DNA of 64,000 nt from NCBI RefSeq assembly GCF_052180245.1, contig NZ_CP197474.1, forward strand, positions 1,550,001 through 1,614,000, written 5' to 3'. Positions 43,151-51,121 of the stretch are shown one piece after another (position 1 is the first letter of the stretch; every line of letters begins with the position of its first letter). This stretch comes from Parapusillimonas sp013416435 (GTDB lineage: Bacteria > Pseudomonadota > Gammaproteobacteria > Burkholderiales > Burkholderiaceae_B). The position numbers and the translations under genes are program-made. The notes under the pieces are model-generated. The model saw nothing but the letters and a program-made list of their open reading frames with translations. It had not been told where the DNA came from and searched no databases.

Positions 43151-44077
43151 TCATGAGGCGGCGCGGGTCCTGGGCAGGCCGGCCCGCCAGAGCGCACCAT
43201 GCAGCGGTACGTCGCACAAATGGTCGGCAACAAGGGCGCGCGCTTGCAGCAGGTGCTCAAGGTCGATGCCGGTGTCGTGCCCCATGCTTTCCAGCATGAA
43301 GGCCAAGTCTTCGGTGCTGACGTTTCCGCTGGCTCCGGGCGCATGCGGACAGCCGCCGATTCCTGCCAGGCAGGCGTCGAAGCGGCGTACTCCTGCCTGC
43401 AGCGCCGCCAGGGTATTGGCCAGGCCCAGGCCGCGGGTGTCATGGAAGTGGGCGCCATGCAAGCGATCTCCGATGGCTGCCTGGACCCGGCTGAACAATT
43501 CATTCACGGCCGCCGGGTCGGCATAACCGACGGTGTCGGCCAGGCTGATGCGATCGACGCCGGCTTCCAGCAGCGCCAGGGCCAGGCGCAGCACTTCGTC
43601 CTGGGCCACATGCCCTTGCAGTGTGCATCCGAAGGCGGTTCCGATGCCGCCTTCGATCAAGGCCCGGGAACCGGCCGCATCCCGCGCCGCGCGTATTCTT
43701 GCTGCCTCACGGACGACATCGTCCGGGGTCTTCCGCAGATTGGCGAGACTGTGCTCGCGGCTGGCCGACAAGGGCAGCAGCATCAAGTCGACTTCGGCAG
43801 CGATCGCGCGCTCCGCGCCTTTCAGATTGGGTATCAGCACCGAGACCCGCAAGCCGTCAAAGGCGCGCGCCGCTTTCACCAGCTCGGCGGTATCCGCGAG
43901 TTGTGGCAGGAGATGCGGTGGAACGAACGAGCCCACTTCGATTTCGCGCAGGCCCGCAGCATGGGCTGCGGCAATCCATTCCAGTTTCCGGTCGGTGGGC
44001 ACGGTCTGGGCAATGCTTTGCAAGCCATCTCTCAGGCCGACTTCCCGAATGGCGACTTTTTCTTTCACGACAGACAT
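43151..44077 (-). CDS. Hydroxymethylglutaryl-CoA lyase-family protein
   Basis: The 308-residue TIM-barrel lyase of the HMGL-like family has REVGLRDGLQ (Asp17 metal ligand), EVGSFVPPHLLPQLADT, GAHFHDTRGLG (metal-ligand His-x-His) and the cysteine loop GIGGCPHAPGASGNVSTED. It cleaves a 3-hydroxy-3-methyl-acyl-CoA to an acetyl-CoA or similar fragment. Neighbouring CoA-transferase and Bug genes suggest a dedicated catabolic route rather than leucine breakdown. Divergent LysR at 44177. Confidence 0.92.
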   Translation of the reverse strand: MSVVKEKVAIREVGLRDGLQSIAQTVPTDRKLEWIAAAHAAGLREIEVGSFVPPHLLPQLADTAELVKAARAFDGLRVSVLIPNLKGAERAIAAEVDLMLLPLSASREHSLANLRKTPDDVVREAARIRAARDAAGSRALIEGGIGTAFGCTLQGHVAQDEVLRLALALLEAGVDRISLADTVGYADPAAVNELFSRVQAAIGDRLHGAHFHDTRGLGLANTLAALQAGVRRFDACLAGIGGCPHAPGASGNVSTEDLAFMLESMGHDTGIDLEHLLQARALVADHLCDVPLHGALWRAGLPRTRAAS

Positions 44078-44118
44078 GTGCAGGACCTCAGCGACCGATA
44101 GTCTATTGATTCTAGCTA

Positions 44119-44150
44119 TTCTTTATCGAGTATGCTTCGTTAATAAAGAA
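44119..44150. promoter_or_regulatory. Inverted repeat in the HMGL/LysR intergenic region, likely LysR operator
   Basis: TTCTTTAT and ATAAAGAA, eight-base perfect arms 16 bases apart, centred in the 99-base gap between divergent genes. Position and AT content fit a LysR binding site. Confidence 0.45.
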
Positions 44151-44176
44151 CGAGTAATTTTCCATACGGGAATATC

Positions 44177-45133
44177 ATGCGGGATATCGACATCACGACG
44201 CTGCGGCTGTTCGTGGCCGTGTGCGAGTTGCGCAGCATGTCGCGAGTGAGCGAGGATGCGAATATGGTGCCATCGGCCATCAGTAAGCGCTTGGCGGCAC
44301 TGGAGGAAGCCCTGGGCGTGCCATTGCTGATTCGCCGGCGGCGCGGCGTGGAGCCCACGGCGGCCGGCGAAACCTTGCTCGAGCACGCACGCGCCATTCT
44401 GGCGGGCGCCGATCAGATTCACCGGGACATGTCGGCATATGCGGCGGGAGTGAAAGGCCTGATCAAGGTACTGGCCAGTTCGTCCGCAATGGCCGAGTCT
44501 CTGGCGGACGACATCGCCGGCTTTCTGCACATACCCGCGCACCACGACATACGCGTGAGTCTCGAGGAGGCCGTCAGCGAAAAGGTCGTTCAGGGTGTGC
44601 GTGCCGGTGTCGCGTCCCTGGGCATATGCTGGGATGCCGCCGACTTTCAGGGACTGGAACACGTCCCGTATCGGCATGACCACCTGGCGGTGCTGGTTCC
44701 GGAGGGGCACCCGCTTGCCGGCCGCAAGACGGTGGCGTTCGAGGAGGTCCTGGACTACGAGCAAGTGAGCCTTCCGCCCACGACCGCGGTCGTCAGTTAC
44801 ATGCGCAGGCAGGCTGCGTTACTGGGCCGCACATTTTCCCATCGCGTCACGGTGTCGAACTTCGATTCCGCATTGAGAGTCGTGCAGGCACGCCTGGGGG
44901 TGAGCATTGCGCCCAGAGAAGTGCTGGCCGCGCGGCACAGCGCCAGCGGAATCGTGGCGGTGGATTTATCGGATTCGTGGGCGAAACGAAGATTCGCGGT
45001 GTGCTTTCAGTCGCGGGCCTCATTGACACCCGCCGCACGGCTGCTGATGGAGTATTTGGGGTCAGACCCCGTACGGGGTCTGACCCCCGGGGCAGCCCCG
45101 GGCGCAGGCCCCACCGGCAAGCAGTCCAGATGA
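44177..45133 (+). CDS. LysR-family transcriptional regulator with repeat-derived C-terminus
   Basis: The 318-residue protein has an N-terminal helix-turn-helix (TLRLFVAVCELRSMSRVSED and AISKRLAALEEALG) and a binding domain. It is divergent from the HMGL/CoA-transferase/Bug operon and most likely controls it. The normal domain ends around LMEYL (about residue 295); the rest, starting GSDPVRGLTP, is translation of the palindromic repeat at 45058-45087 and GC-rich sequence after it. The repeat appears to have replaced the original stop region without destroying the domain. Confidence 0.88.
   Translation: MRDIDITTLRLFVAVCELRSMSRVSEDANMVPSAISKRLAALEEALGVPLLIRRRRGVEPTAAGETLLEHARAILAGADQIHRDMSAYAAGVKGLIKVLASSSAMAESLADDIAGFLHIPAHHDIRVSLEEAVSEKVVQGVRAGVASLGICWDAADFQGLEHVPYRHDHLAVLVPEGHPLAGRKTVAFEEVLDYEQVSLPPTTAVVSYMRRQAALLGRTFSHRVTVSNFDSALRVVQARLGVSIAPREVLAARHSASGIVAVDLSDSWAKRRFAVCFQSRASLTPAARLLMEYLGSDPVRGLTPGAAPGAGPTGKQSR
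45058..45087. repeat. 30-base palindrome inside the 3' end of a LysR coding region
   Basis: A perfect copy (spacer GTAC) read in the open frame that gives GSDPVRGLTP. The only copy found fully inside a called coding region. Confidence 0.95.
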
Positions 45134-45137
45134 GACT

Positions 45138-45165
45138 GGGGTCAGACCCCATGGGGTCTGACCCC
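45138..45165. repeat. Shortened palindrome, two-base spacer
   Basis: Both 13-base half sites present with only AT between them. It lies in the 38-base gap between the LysR stop and the convergent small motility gene. Confidence 0.93.
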
Positions 45166-45171
45166 TTGAAA

Positions 45172-45369
45172 TCAGGCGGTGGTGTGCAGAATCGTTCCCA
45201 CATTGCCGACAGTGGCCAGACGCGGAACCGCGGATTCGACCAGGTTGGTGATGGCATCGGCCTGCATGTCGAGCGTTTTCCGCAGCACGGTCATTTGCTG
45301 CTGCTGTTGCGCATTGGCGGTTTCGATGGCAAGTGCGGTGCTTACGGTGGCATCGATGGACATGCTCAT
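45172..45369 (-). CDS. Small YjfB-family putative motility protein
   Basis: The 65-residue protein starts MSMSIDATVSTALAI and contains a Gln-rich helix (ETANAQQQQQMTVLRKTLDMQ) and NLVESAV; the arrangement matches the YjfB/putative motility protein family, small helical proteins linked to flagellar regulons. AGGAG before ATG 45369 decides the start; the upstream extension is repeat DNA. No flagellar genes are nearby, so it is an isolated member of that regulon. Confidence 0.75.
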   Translation of the reverse strand: MSMSIDATVSTALAIETANAQQQQQMTVLRKTLDMQADAITNLVESAVPRLATVGNVGTILHTTA

Positions 45370-45406
45370 TGGTGTGTCTCCTGATGGACGATGGTTTGAT
45401 TGCTTC

Positions 45407-45544
45407 GGGGTCAGACCCCGCATGGGGTCTGACCCCAAGATAGCAAGAGCCGTTTCCGATAGTAGCATAGGGGTCAGACCCGTATCGGGTCCGACCCCCG
45501 ATTTCCGCTACTGAGGGGTCAGACCCCGTACGGGGTCTGACCCC
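45407..45544. repeat. Three palindromes between the small motility gene and the GntR gene
   Basis: Copies at 45407-45436 (perfect, spacer GCAT), 45470-45498 (diverged) and 45515-45544 (perfect, spacer GTAC). They lie upstream of the motility gene and downstream of the GntR gene; beyond them no further copy is found until 63114. Confidence 0.93.
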
Positions 45545-45573
45545 AGCTTTTTGCCAGTACGGGATCCGACCCT

Positions 45574-46392
45574 TCAAAGCGAAATCGCCGTGTTTTCCGT
45601 ATCCACTTCGAGCTGGTTGTTGGCGTTGCGCGACCAGGTCATTCTGTATTCGAAGCGATCGGGCGTGTAAAGGATTTCGGCAAAGTCGACGGGCCGGCCA
45701 TCCGTATCGATGAAGACCCGGCGCAGCTTCAGCAAGGGGCTGCCCACGCTGACTTTCAGCAGCCTGGCCGATACATTGTCGGCCAGCGTGCAGGTTATGG
45801 CCTGCTGCACCTGCGCAATGGTGACCGAGCGCTGGATCAGGTCGATAAGCGGCGTGTTGAGCATGTCGTCGGCCGTGAAGCTGCGTCCTATGCTTTCCAG
45901 CACGTAGCTGGTCGAGTGCGAGAAGGGTTCGCTGTTCAGGTGGCGGACCCGCGAAGCGCGCTGGACCACGGTGCCGACGGGAATGCGAAGCTGCTCCGCC
46001 ACGTAAGGGTTGGCGGGCTGGTATTCGAAAGCGTCGATTTCGACCGACGTGCCCTGGCCGATCACCGACAGGCTCGTCAGCAGCCCGTCGATGCTGGCGG
46101 AAATTGGGCTGCCTACGCGCATCGACGCACCCGCCTGGGTAACCGTCGTTCCCCGGCCGCGCGAGCGCTCGACCAGGCCTTCCGCGGCCAGATCATCCAG
46201 CGCGCGCTTGACGGTGATGCGGCTGACTCCGAAACTGGTCATGAGGTCTGCCTCGGAGGGCAGGACATGGCCGGCACGGTAGTCGCCGTTCACGATGCGC
46301 TCCCTCAGTATGACGTACAGGCGGTGATAGAGCGGCAAAGGCGATTCGCCATGCGCTAGGGTATGGACAGCGTTTCTATCTTTTCTTTTCAT
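45574..46392 (-). CDS. GntR-family (HutC subfamily) transcriptional regulator
   Basis: The 272-residue protein has an N-terminal winged helix (residues 20-88: LYHRLYVILRERIVNGDY, LPSEADLMTSFGVSRITVKRAL, GLVERSRGRGTTV) and a C-terminal UTRA ligand domain, the HutC layout. It is divergent from the 17-gene catabolic cluster and is its probable repressor, with a pathway intermediate as inducer. Operator candidates lie in the 116-base gap at 46437-46475. Confidence 0.92.
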   Translation of the reverse strand: MKRKDRNAVHTLAHGESPLPLYHRLYVILRERIVNGDYRAGHVLPSEADLMTSFGVSRITVKRALDDLAAEGLVERSRGRGTTVTQAGASMRVGSPISASIDGLLTSLSVIGQGTSVEIDAFEYQPANPYVAEQLRIPVGTVVQRASRVRHLNSEPFSHSTSYVLESIGRSFTADDMLNTPLIDLIQRSVTIAQVQQAITCTLADNVSARLLKVSVGSPLLKLRRVFIDTDGRPVDFAEILYTPDRFEYRMTWSRNANNQLEVDTENTAISL

Positions 46393-46436
46393 TCCACATC
46401 ACTTCCCTTGTTGCGTTGGAGGGCCCTAGGGGTATG

Positions 46437-46475
46437 TACTAGTATGGACGGATTTGTCTAATGATATAGCATTAG
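46437..46475. promoter_or_regulatory. Operator candidates between gntR-type gene and catabolic cluster
   Basis: TACTAGTA (46437-46444) and CTAATG-ATATAG-CATTAG (46458-46475, perfect 6-6-6 palindrome) lie 33-72 bases before the first cluster gene, in an AT-rich stretch. HutC-type regulators bind short dyads of this kind; which of the two is used is not known. Confidence 0.5.
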
Positions 46476-46508
46476 GTCTTTTACGGCAAAGAAAATCAGG
46501 AGATCACC

Positions 46509-47180
46509 ATGGAACTGTCCAGCAAGTCGGCTCGTGAATTGTATGAAGGCATCAAACAGAAGCCGACTCGTCCTCGATTCGGTTTTGGCCGCAAGCCCGT
46601 GCTGGTGAATATCGATCTTCAAAAGTCCTATACCAACGTCGGCGAATTCATCACCGCCTATGAAACGGATCCCAAGCAGCTGGACTACGTCAACGAGCTG
46701 GCGGACCTGTTCCGCGCCAACAGCCTGCCGGTCGTCTGGACTTTCGTGGGCTATATGGAGTCGGGCGAAGATTGCGGTGTGTGGGGTACGCGCACCGACA
46801 CGCCGGACTCCCTGCAGAACATCAAGCTGGGATCGCGCCGGTCCGAATTCGACGACCGTCTGCGCATCGATCATGTGCGCGACGTCATCATCAACAAGCG
46901 CATGGCGTCGGCATTCTTTGAAACCAATCTGCGTTCGCTCATGACCTGGCACGGTTGCGACAGTGTCATCGTGACGGGCGGATCGACGTCGGGTTGCGTG
47001 CGGGCCACGGTCGTCGATGCCTTGTCCTGCGGCTATCGGGTAAGCGTTCCCGAGGAATGCGTGGCCGACAAGCATGAAGGGCCCCATTTTGCGAACCTGT
47101 ACGACATGGCCATCAAGTATGCCGACGTCGTGCCGGTCGCCGAGGTGATCGCGCACCTGAAGCAATACAAGGGGGTCTGA
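46509..47180 (+). CDS. Isochorismatase-family amidohydrolase
   Basis: The 223-residue protein has the cysteine-hydrolase triad Asp36 (VNIDLQKSY), Lys130 (INKRMASAFFET) and Cys163 (GGSTSGCVRATVVDA). The sequence resembles N-carbamoylsarcosine amidase and maleamate amidohydrolase more than true isochorismatase. It would release ammonia from an open-chain amide or ureide. First gene of the cluster; AGGAGATC precedes ATG 46509. The next gene starts 2 bases after its stop. Confidence 0.88.
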   Translation: MELSSKSARELYEGIKQKPTRPRFGFGRKPVLVNIDLQKSYTNVGEFITAYETDPKQLDYVNELADLFRANSLPVVWTFVGYMESGEDCGVWGTRTDTPDSLQNIKLGSRRSEFDDRLRIDHVRDVIINKRMASAFFETNLRSLMTWHGCDSVIVTGGSTSGCVRATVVDALSCGYRVSVPEECVADKHEGPHFANLYDMAIKYADVVPVAEVIAHLKQYKGV

Positions 47181-47182
47181 CC

Positions 47183-48112
47183 ATGAGCCGCATCATGACG
47201 AACGATCCCGGGCTCTACGGGTATCTGCCCTATCGCGGCAGGCCGAAAATCACCTGGCCCGGCGACGCGCGGATCGCCGTATGGATCGCGCCGAACATCG
47301 AGTTCTACGAAATGAACCCGGAGCCGAACCCCATCCGTGCTCCCTGGCCCCGGCCCAACCCCGACGTGGTGGGTTATTCGCACCGCGACTACGGCAACCG
47401 CGCGGGCTGGCAGCGCATGATGCGGGCCATGGACGAGACCGGTTTTCGCGGCTCCGTATCGCTGAACGTCGCCTTGTGCGAACACCACCCCGAGATCATC
47501 AAGGCCTGCGCCGACCGCGGCTGGGAATTCTTCTCGCATGGCATCTACAACACGCGCTACACCTACGGCATGACGCCGGAACAGGAGCGCGCGATCATCG
47601 TGGATTCCCGCGAGACCATCGCCAAATGGACGGGCCAGACGCTGGACGGCTGGCTGTCGCCGGCACTGTCCAACAACACCTGGACGATGGACCTGCTGGC
47701 TGAAGAAGGCGTGCTGTACACCTGCGACCTGTTCCACGACGACCAGCCCACGCCCATCAACGTGGCCAGCGGCAAGCTGATCAGCATTCCGTATTCGCTG
47801 GAAATGAACGACACCATCGTCTACAACACGAATCAGTACACGCCGCGCCATTACGGCGAAATGATCAAGCGCCAGTTCGACCAGCTCTATGCCGAGGGCG
47901 CCGAGTCGGGCACCGTCATGTGCGTGCCGCTGCATCCTTACCTGGTGGGCCAGCCTCATCGCATAGACGCCTTTGCCGAGGCGCTTGCACACATCGCCGG
48001 CCACGACAAGGTCTGGCTGGCCACGGGGCGCGAGATCGCCAGGCATTACATCGATCATCACTATGACGCGGTGGCGAGCGCCATATCGGCCCACGACGCG
48101 AAACGAGGATAG
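47183..48112 (+). CDS. PuuE-like polysaccharide deacetylase-fold hydrolase
   Basis: The 309-residue protein has the deacetylase barrel without a clear NodB metal-binding set: IAVWIAPNIEFYE in place of the TFDD motif, HRDYGNRAGWQRMM, and FFSHGIYNTRYTYGM in place of an H-x3-H pair. This pattern is found in PuuE-type allantoinases and cyclic imide hydrolases, some of which work without metal. In context it probably opens a cyclic amide, imide or ureide. It is a distant paralogue of the next gene, 4 bases away. Confidence 0.85.
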   Translation: MSRIMTNDPGLYGYLPYRGRPKITWPGDARIAVWIAPNIEFYEMNPEPNPIRAPWPRPNPDVVGYSHRDYGNRAGWQRMMRAMDETGFRGSVSLNVALCEHHPEIIKACADRGWEFFSHGIYNTRYTYGMTPEQERAIIVDSRETIAKWTGQTLDGWLSPALSNNTWTMDLLAEEGVLYTCDLFHDDQPTPINVASGKLISIPYSLEMNDTIVYNTNQYTPRHYGEMIKRQFDQLYAEGAESGTVMCVPLHPYLVGQPHRIDAFAEALAHIAGHDKVWLATGREIARHYIDHHYDAVASAISAHDAKRG

Positions 48113-48116
48113 CACC

Positions 48117-49055
48117 ATGTCCCTGAGCAACGATTACCTGAACTATCCCTGGCGTCGCCATGGCATGGACCACGAACGCTATGCCTGGTCGGACCTTTTC
48201 GAGCGCAAGCCGGTTCAGTGGCCGGGCGGCGCGCGGATCGCCCTTTGGGTGACGCCCATACTGCAATGGTTTCCCCTGGACATGAAAGGCAAGCCCTTCC
48301 GTGCGCCGGGCGGATTGACCATGCCTTTTCCCGACTTCCGGCATTACACGAATCGCGACTATGGAAACCGGGTCGGCATCTTTCGCATACTCAAGGTGCT
48401 GGACGACTTGACGCTTCCTTCCTCGATCGCCTTGAATGCCATCATCGCGCAGCGCTACCCCGGCCTGATCGAAGAGCTTCTGAAGCATGATGCGGAAATC
48501 ATCGCACACGGCCAGGACATGGACAGCATCCACTACACCGGCATGCCGCGCGACGAAGAAGACGCGCTCATCCGTGGCGCCCTGGAAACCCTGCGTAAAG
48601 CCACTGGGCAAGAAGTCACCGGCTGGCTGTCGCCAGGGCGGGCCCAATCCGCCGATACCCCCGACCTGCTGGCGGCCAATGGCGTGGCGTATTCCTGCGA
48701 TTGGGCCAACGACGACCTGCCTTACGCCATGAAGACCGCACGTGGGACGCATTATGCGATGCCCATGGCGTACGAGACTGATGATCGCGTGGTGATGCTG
48801 GAACTGCACCAGTCCGAAGACGAATGGGCCCGGCAGATCAAGGACCGCTTCGATGTCCTGTACCGGGAATCCGCCGAGTACGGCGGGCGCGTCATGAGCC
48901 TGCCTTTGCACGCCTGGGTCAGCGGCGTGCCTTACCGGATCGGCAAGGTACGCGAAGTGCTCGAATATATCCTTGGGCACAGCGGGGTCTGGGCCGCCAG
49001 CGGCGCCGACATCCTGTCCGCTTACGTCGCGGGACAAGAAAATGAGCATGCTTGA
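48117..49055 (+). CDS. PuuE-like polysaccharide deacetylase-fold hydrolase, second copy
   Basis: The 312-residue paralogue of the preceding gene shares ARIALWVTP, YTNRDYGNRVGIFRIL, IIAHGQDMDSIHYTGM and a GWLSPGRAQSADTPDLLAANGV-type segment (compare GWLSPALSNNTWTMDLL in the first). Again the canonical metal triad is not evident. Two such proteins may form a heteromer or act on successive amide bonds. It overlaps the LeuC-like gene by 14 bases. Confidence 0.85.
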   Translation: MSLSNDYLNYPWRRHGMDHERYAWSDLFERKPVQWPGGARIALWVTPILQWFPLDMKGKPFRAPGGLTMPFPDFRHYTNRDYGNRVGIFRILKVLDDLTLPSSIALNAIIAQRYPGLIEELLKHDAEIIAHGQDMDSIHYTGMPRDEEDALIRGALETLRKATGQEVTGWLSPGRAQSADTPDLLAANGVAYSCDWANDDLPYAMKTARGTHYAMPMAYETDDRVVMLELHQSEDEWARQIKDRFDVLYRESAEYGGRVMSLPLHAWVSGVPYRIGKVREVLEYILGHSGVWAASGADILSAYVAGQENEHA

Positions 49056-50472
49056 GCCGCACACCGGGAACGTCCCCAGGACGATGTTCGACAAGATCTG
49101 GGACCGGCATGTAATCATTGCGCGTGAAAATGGCCCGTCGCTGCTGTACATCGATCGGGACATCATCCACGAAGGCTCTTTCCATGCCTTCGCGGACTTG
49201 CGGCGCCGCGGCCTGTCGGTGCGCTCGCCGAAGCAGGTATTCGGCATTCCCGACCACTATGTGCCGACCCGATCGCGCAGTTCGGCCGGCGCCGCGACCC
49301 CCGAGATCGCGCGCATGATCGATCAGTTCGACGAGAACATGAGCTGGGGCGGCGTCAACAACTTCCCGCTGTCCGATCCGCGCCAGGGCATCGTCCACGT
49401 GGTGGGGCCGGAGCAGGGCATCACCCTGCCAGGCCTTACGGTCGTGTGCAGCGACAGCCACACGTCGACGCATGGCGCGCTGGGCGCCATCGCCTTCGGC
49501 ATCGGGCAGTCCGAGAATGCGCACGTGATGGCCACCCAGACCCTGTGGCAGGTCCGGCCCAAGGTGATGCGCATCAGCGTCACCGGCAAGCGGGCGCCCG
49601 GGGTGAGCGCCAAAGACATCATCCTGGCGATCATCGGGCGCATCGGCTCGGCGGGCGCCACCGGCTATGCCATCGAGTACGCCGGTCCGGTCATCGAGGC
49701 GCTGTCCATCGAAGAGCGCTTGACGGTGTGCAACATGTCCATCGAGGCCGGTGCCCGTTGCGGCATGGTCGCGCCCGACGACACCACCTTCGACTACCTG
49801 AAGGGGCGTCCCTATGCGCCCGGCGGGAAGGACTGGGACCAGGCGGTGGCATATTGGCGCAGCCTGCCTACCGACGCCGGCGCGGTGTTCGACCTGGACA
49901 TCGAGCTCGACGGCAGTGCCATCGAACCCATGGTGACGTGGGGAACCAGTCCGGAAGACGCCTTGCCGATCAGTGCTTCGGTGCCCGATCCGCAGTCGTT
50001 CGCCGATCCGCAGCGTCGGGCGGCGGCCGCCGCGGCGCAGGAATACATGGGCCTGGTGCCGGGCACCAGGCTGGACGAAGTGGACATTGATACGGTGTTC
50101 ATCGGTTCCTGTACCAACAGCCGGCTTGAAGACCTGCGCGCGGCAGCGGCGGTCCTCAAGGGACGCAAGGCCGTCGTGCCCGGGATGGTGGTGCCGGGCT
50201 CGGGCCTGGTCAGGAGGGCGGCCGAGGCCGAGGGCCTGGACCGCATTTTCATTGACGCCGGCCTGCAATGGCTGGAATCCGGCTGCTCCATGTGCGCGGC
50301 CATGAACGGCGACGTGGTGCCTGCGGGCAAGCGCTGCGCATCGACATCCAACCGCAACTTCGTAGGAAGGCAGGGGCCGGGCGCGCGCACTCATCTGGTC
50401 AGCCCCGCCATGGCCGCGGCGGCAGCGGTGACCGGCCGCTTGACCGACGTCAGAAAGCTATTGGGAGACTGA
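49042..50472 (+). CDS. LeuC/aconitase-family hydro-lyase large subunit
   Basis: The 476-residue protein has the 4Fe-4S aconitase fold: VVCSDSHTSTHGALGAIAFGIG, FIGSCTNSRLEDLRAAA (first cluster cysteine), and ESGCSMCAAMNGD (two cluster cysteines). With the LeuD-like subunit 4 bases downstream it forms a complete hydro-lyase. Not with leuB/leuA, so it is not obviously isopropylmalate isomerase; relatives hydrate maleate, citraconate or 2,3-dimethylmaleate. Start ATG 49042; ATG 49048 is also possible. Confidence 0.92.
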   Translation: MSMLEPHTGNVPRTMFDKIWDRHVIIARENGPSLLYIDRDIIHEGSFHAFADLRRRGLSVRSPKQVFGIPDHYVPTRSRSSAGAATPEIARMIDQFDENMSWGGVNNFPLSDPRQGIVHVVGPEQGITLPGLTVVCSDSHTSTHGALGAIAFGIGQSENAHVMATQTLWQVRPKVMRISVTGKRAPGVSAKDIILAIIGRIGSAGATGYAIEYAGPVIEALSIEERLTVCNMSIEAGARCGMVAPDDTTFDYLKGRPYAPGGKDWDQAVAYWRSLPTDAGAVFDLDIELDGSAIEPMVTWGTSPEDALPISASVPDPQSFADPQRRAAAAAAQEYMGLVPGTRLDEVDIDTVFIGSCTNSRLEDLRAAAAVLKGRKAVVPGMVVPGSGLVRRAAEAEGLDRIFIDAGLQWLESGCSMCAAMNGDVVPAGKRCASTSNRNFVGRQGPGARTHLVSPAMAAAAAVTGRLTDVRKLLGD

Positions 50473-50476
50473 CCGC

Positions 50477-51100
50477 ATGCAGGCATTCATATGTGAAACC
50501 GGTATTGCCGCGCCGCTGGAAGGCCGGAATATCGATACCGACCAGATCGTCCCTGCACGCTTCCTTAAGGTCGACCGAAGCAAAGGCTATGGGCGGATCT
50601 TCTTTCATGATCTGCGCTTCGACGCGGATGGCAACGAGCATGCGGATTTCATCCTCAATCGGGAGCCATTCCGGCAGGCCTCCATTCTTGTGGCCGACGT
50701 GAATTTCGGTTGTGGATCGTCCCGCGAAGCCGCGGTCTACGCCTTGGCCGACTTCGGCATCCGTGCGGTCATCGCGCCCAGCTTCGGCGATATTTTTTAC
50801 AACAACTGCCTGAAGAACGGCATCGTGCCCGTGCGCCTGGACGAGGCGGTCGTCAACGAGCTGCGAACGCGGCTGCGCGAAAGCAATGACCGCATGGTCA
50901 CCGTCGATCTCCAGAACCTGTCGGTGAGCTTGCCGGGCGGCGGCCGTCACGACTTCGCCATCGATCCTTTCTGGCGCGATTGCCTGTTGAAGGGCGTGGA
51001 CGACCTGGAATTGACCTTGAGCCACGAACAGGAAATCAAGCGGTTCGAGGCGCGGTATTACTCGGAAATGCCGTGGGCGCGTGTCCCCGGGATGTCCTGA
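50477..51100 (+). CDS. LeuD-family hydro-lyase small subunit
   Basis: The 207-residue protein has RNIDTDQIVPARFLK, NFGCGSSREAAVYALADFGIRAVIAPSFGDIFYNNCLKNGIVPV, the swivelling-domain signature of LeuD and related dehydratases. It completes the active site of the LeuC-like partner encoded 4 bases upstream. Substrate specificity in this family is largely set by the loop after the DTD motif; it reads KVDRSKGYGRIFFHD here and was not assigned to a known substrate class. Confidence 0.93.
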   Translation: MQAFICETGIAAPLEGRNIDTDQIVPARFLKVDRSKGYGRIFFHDLRFDADGNEHADFILNREPFRQASILVADVNFGCGSSREAAVYALADFGIRAVIAPSFGDIFYNNCLKNGIVPVRLDEAVVNELRTRLRESNDRMVTVDLQNLSVSLPGGGRHDFAIDPFWRDCLLKGVDDLELTLSHEQEIKRFEARYYSEMPWARVPGMS

Positions 51101-51121
51101 TTCAAGATTGAGGATGACAAG

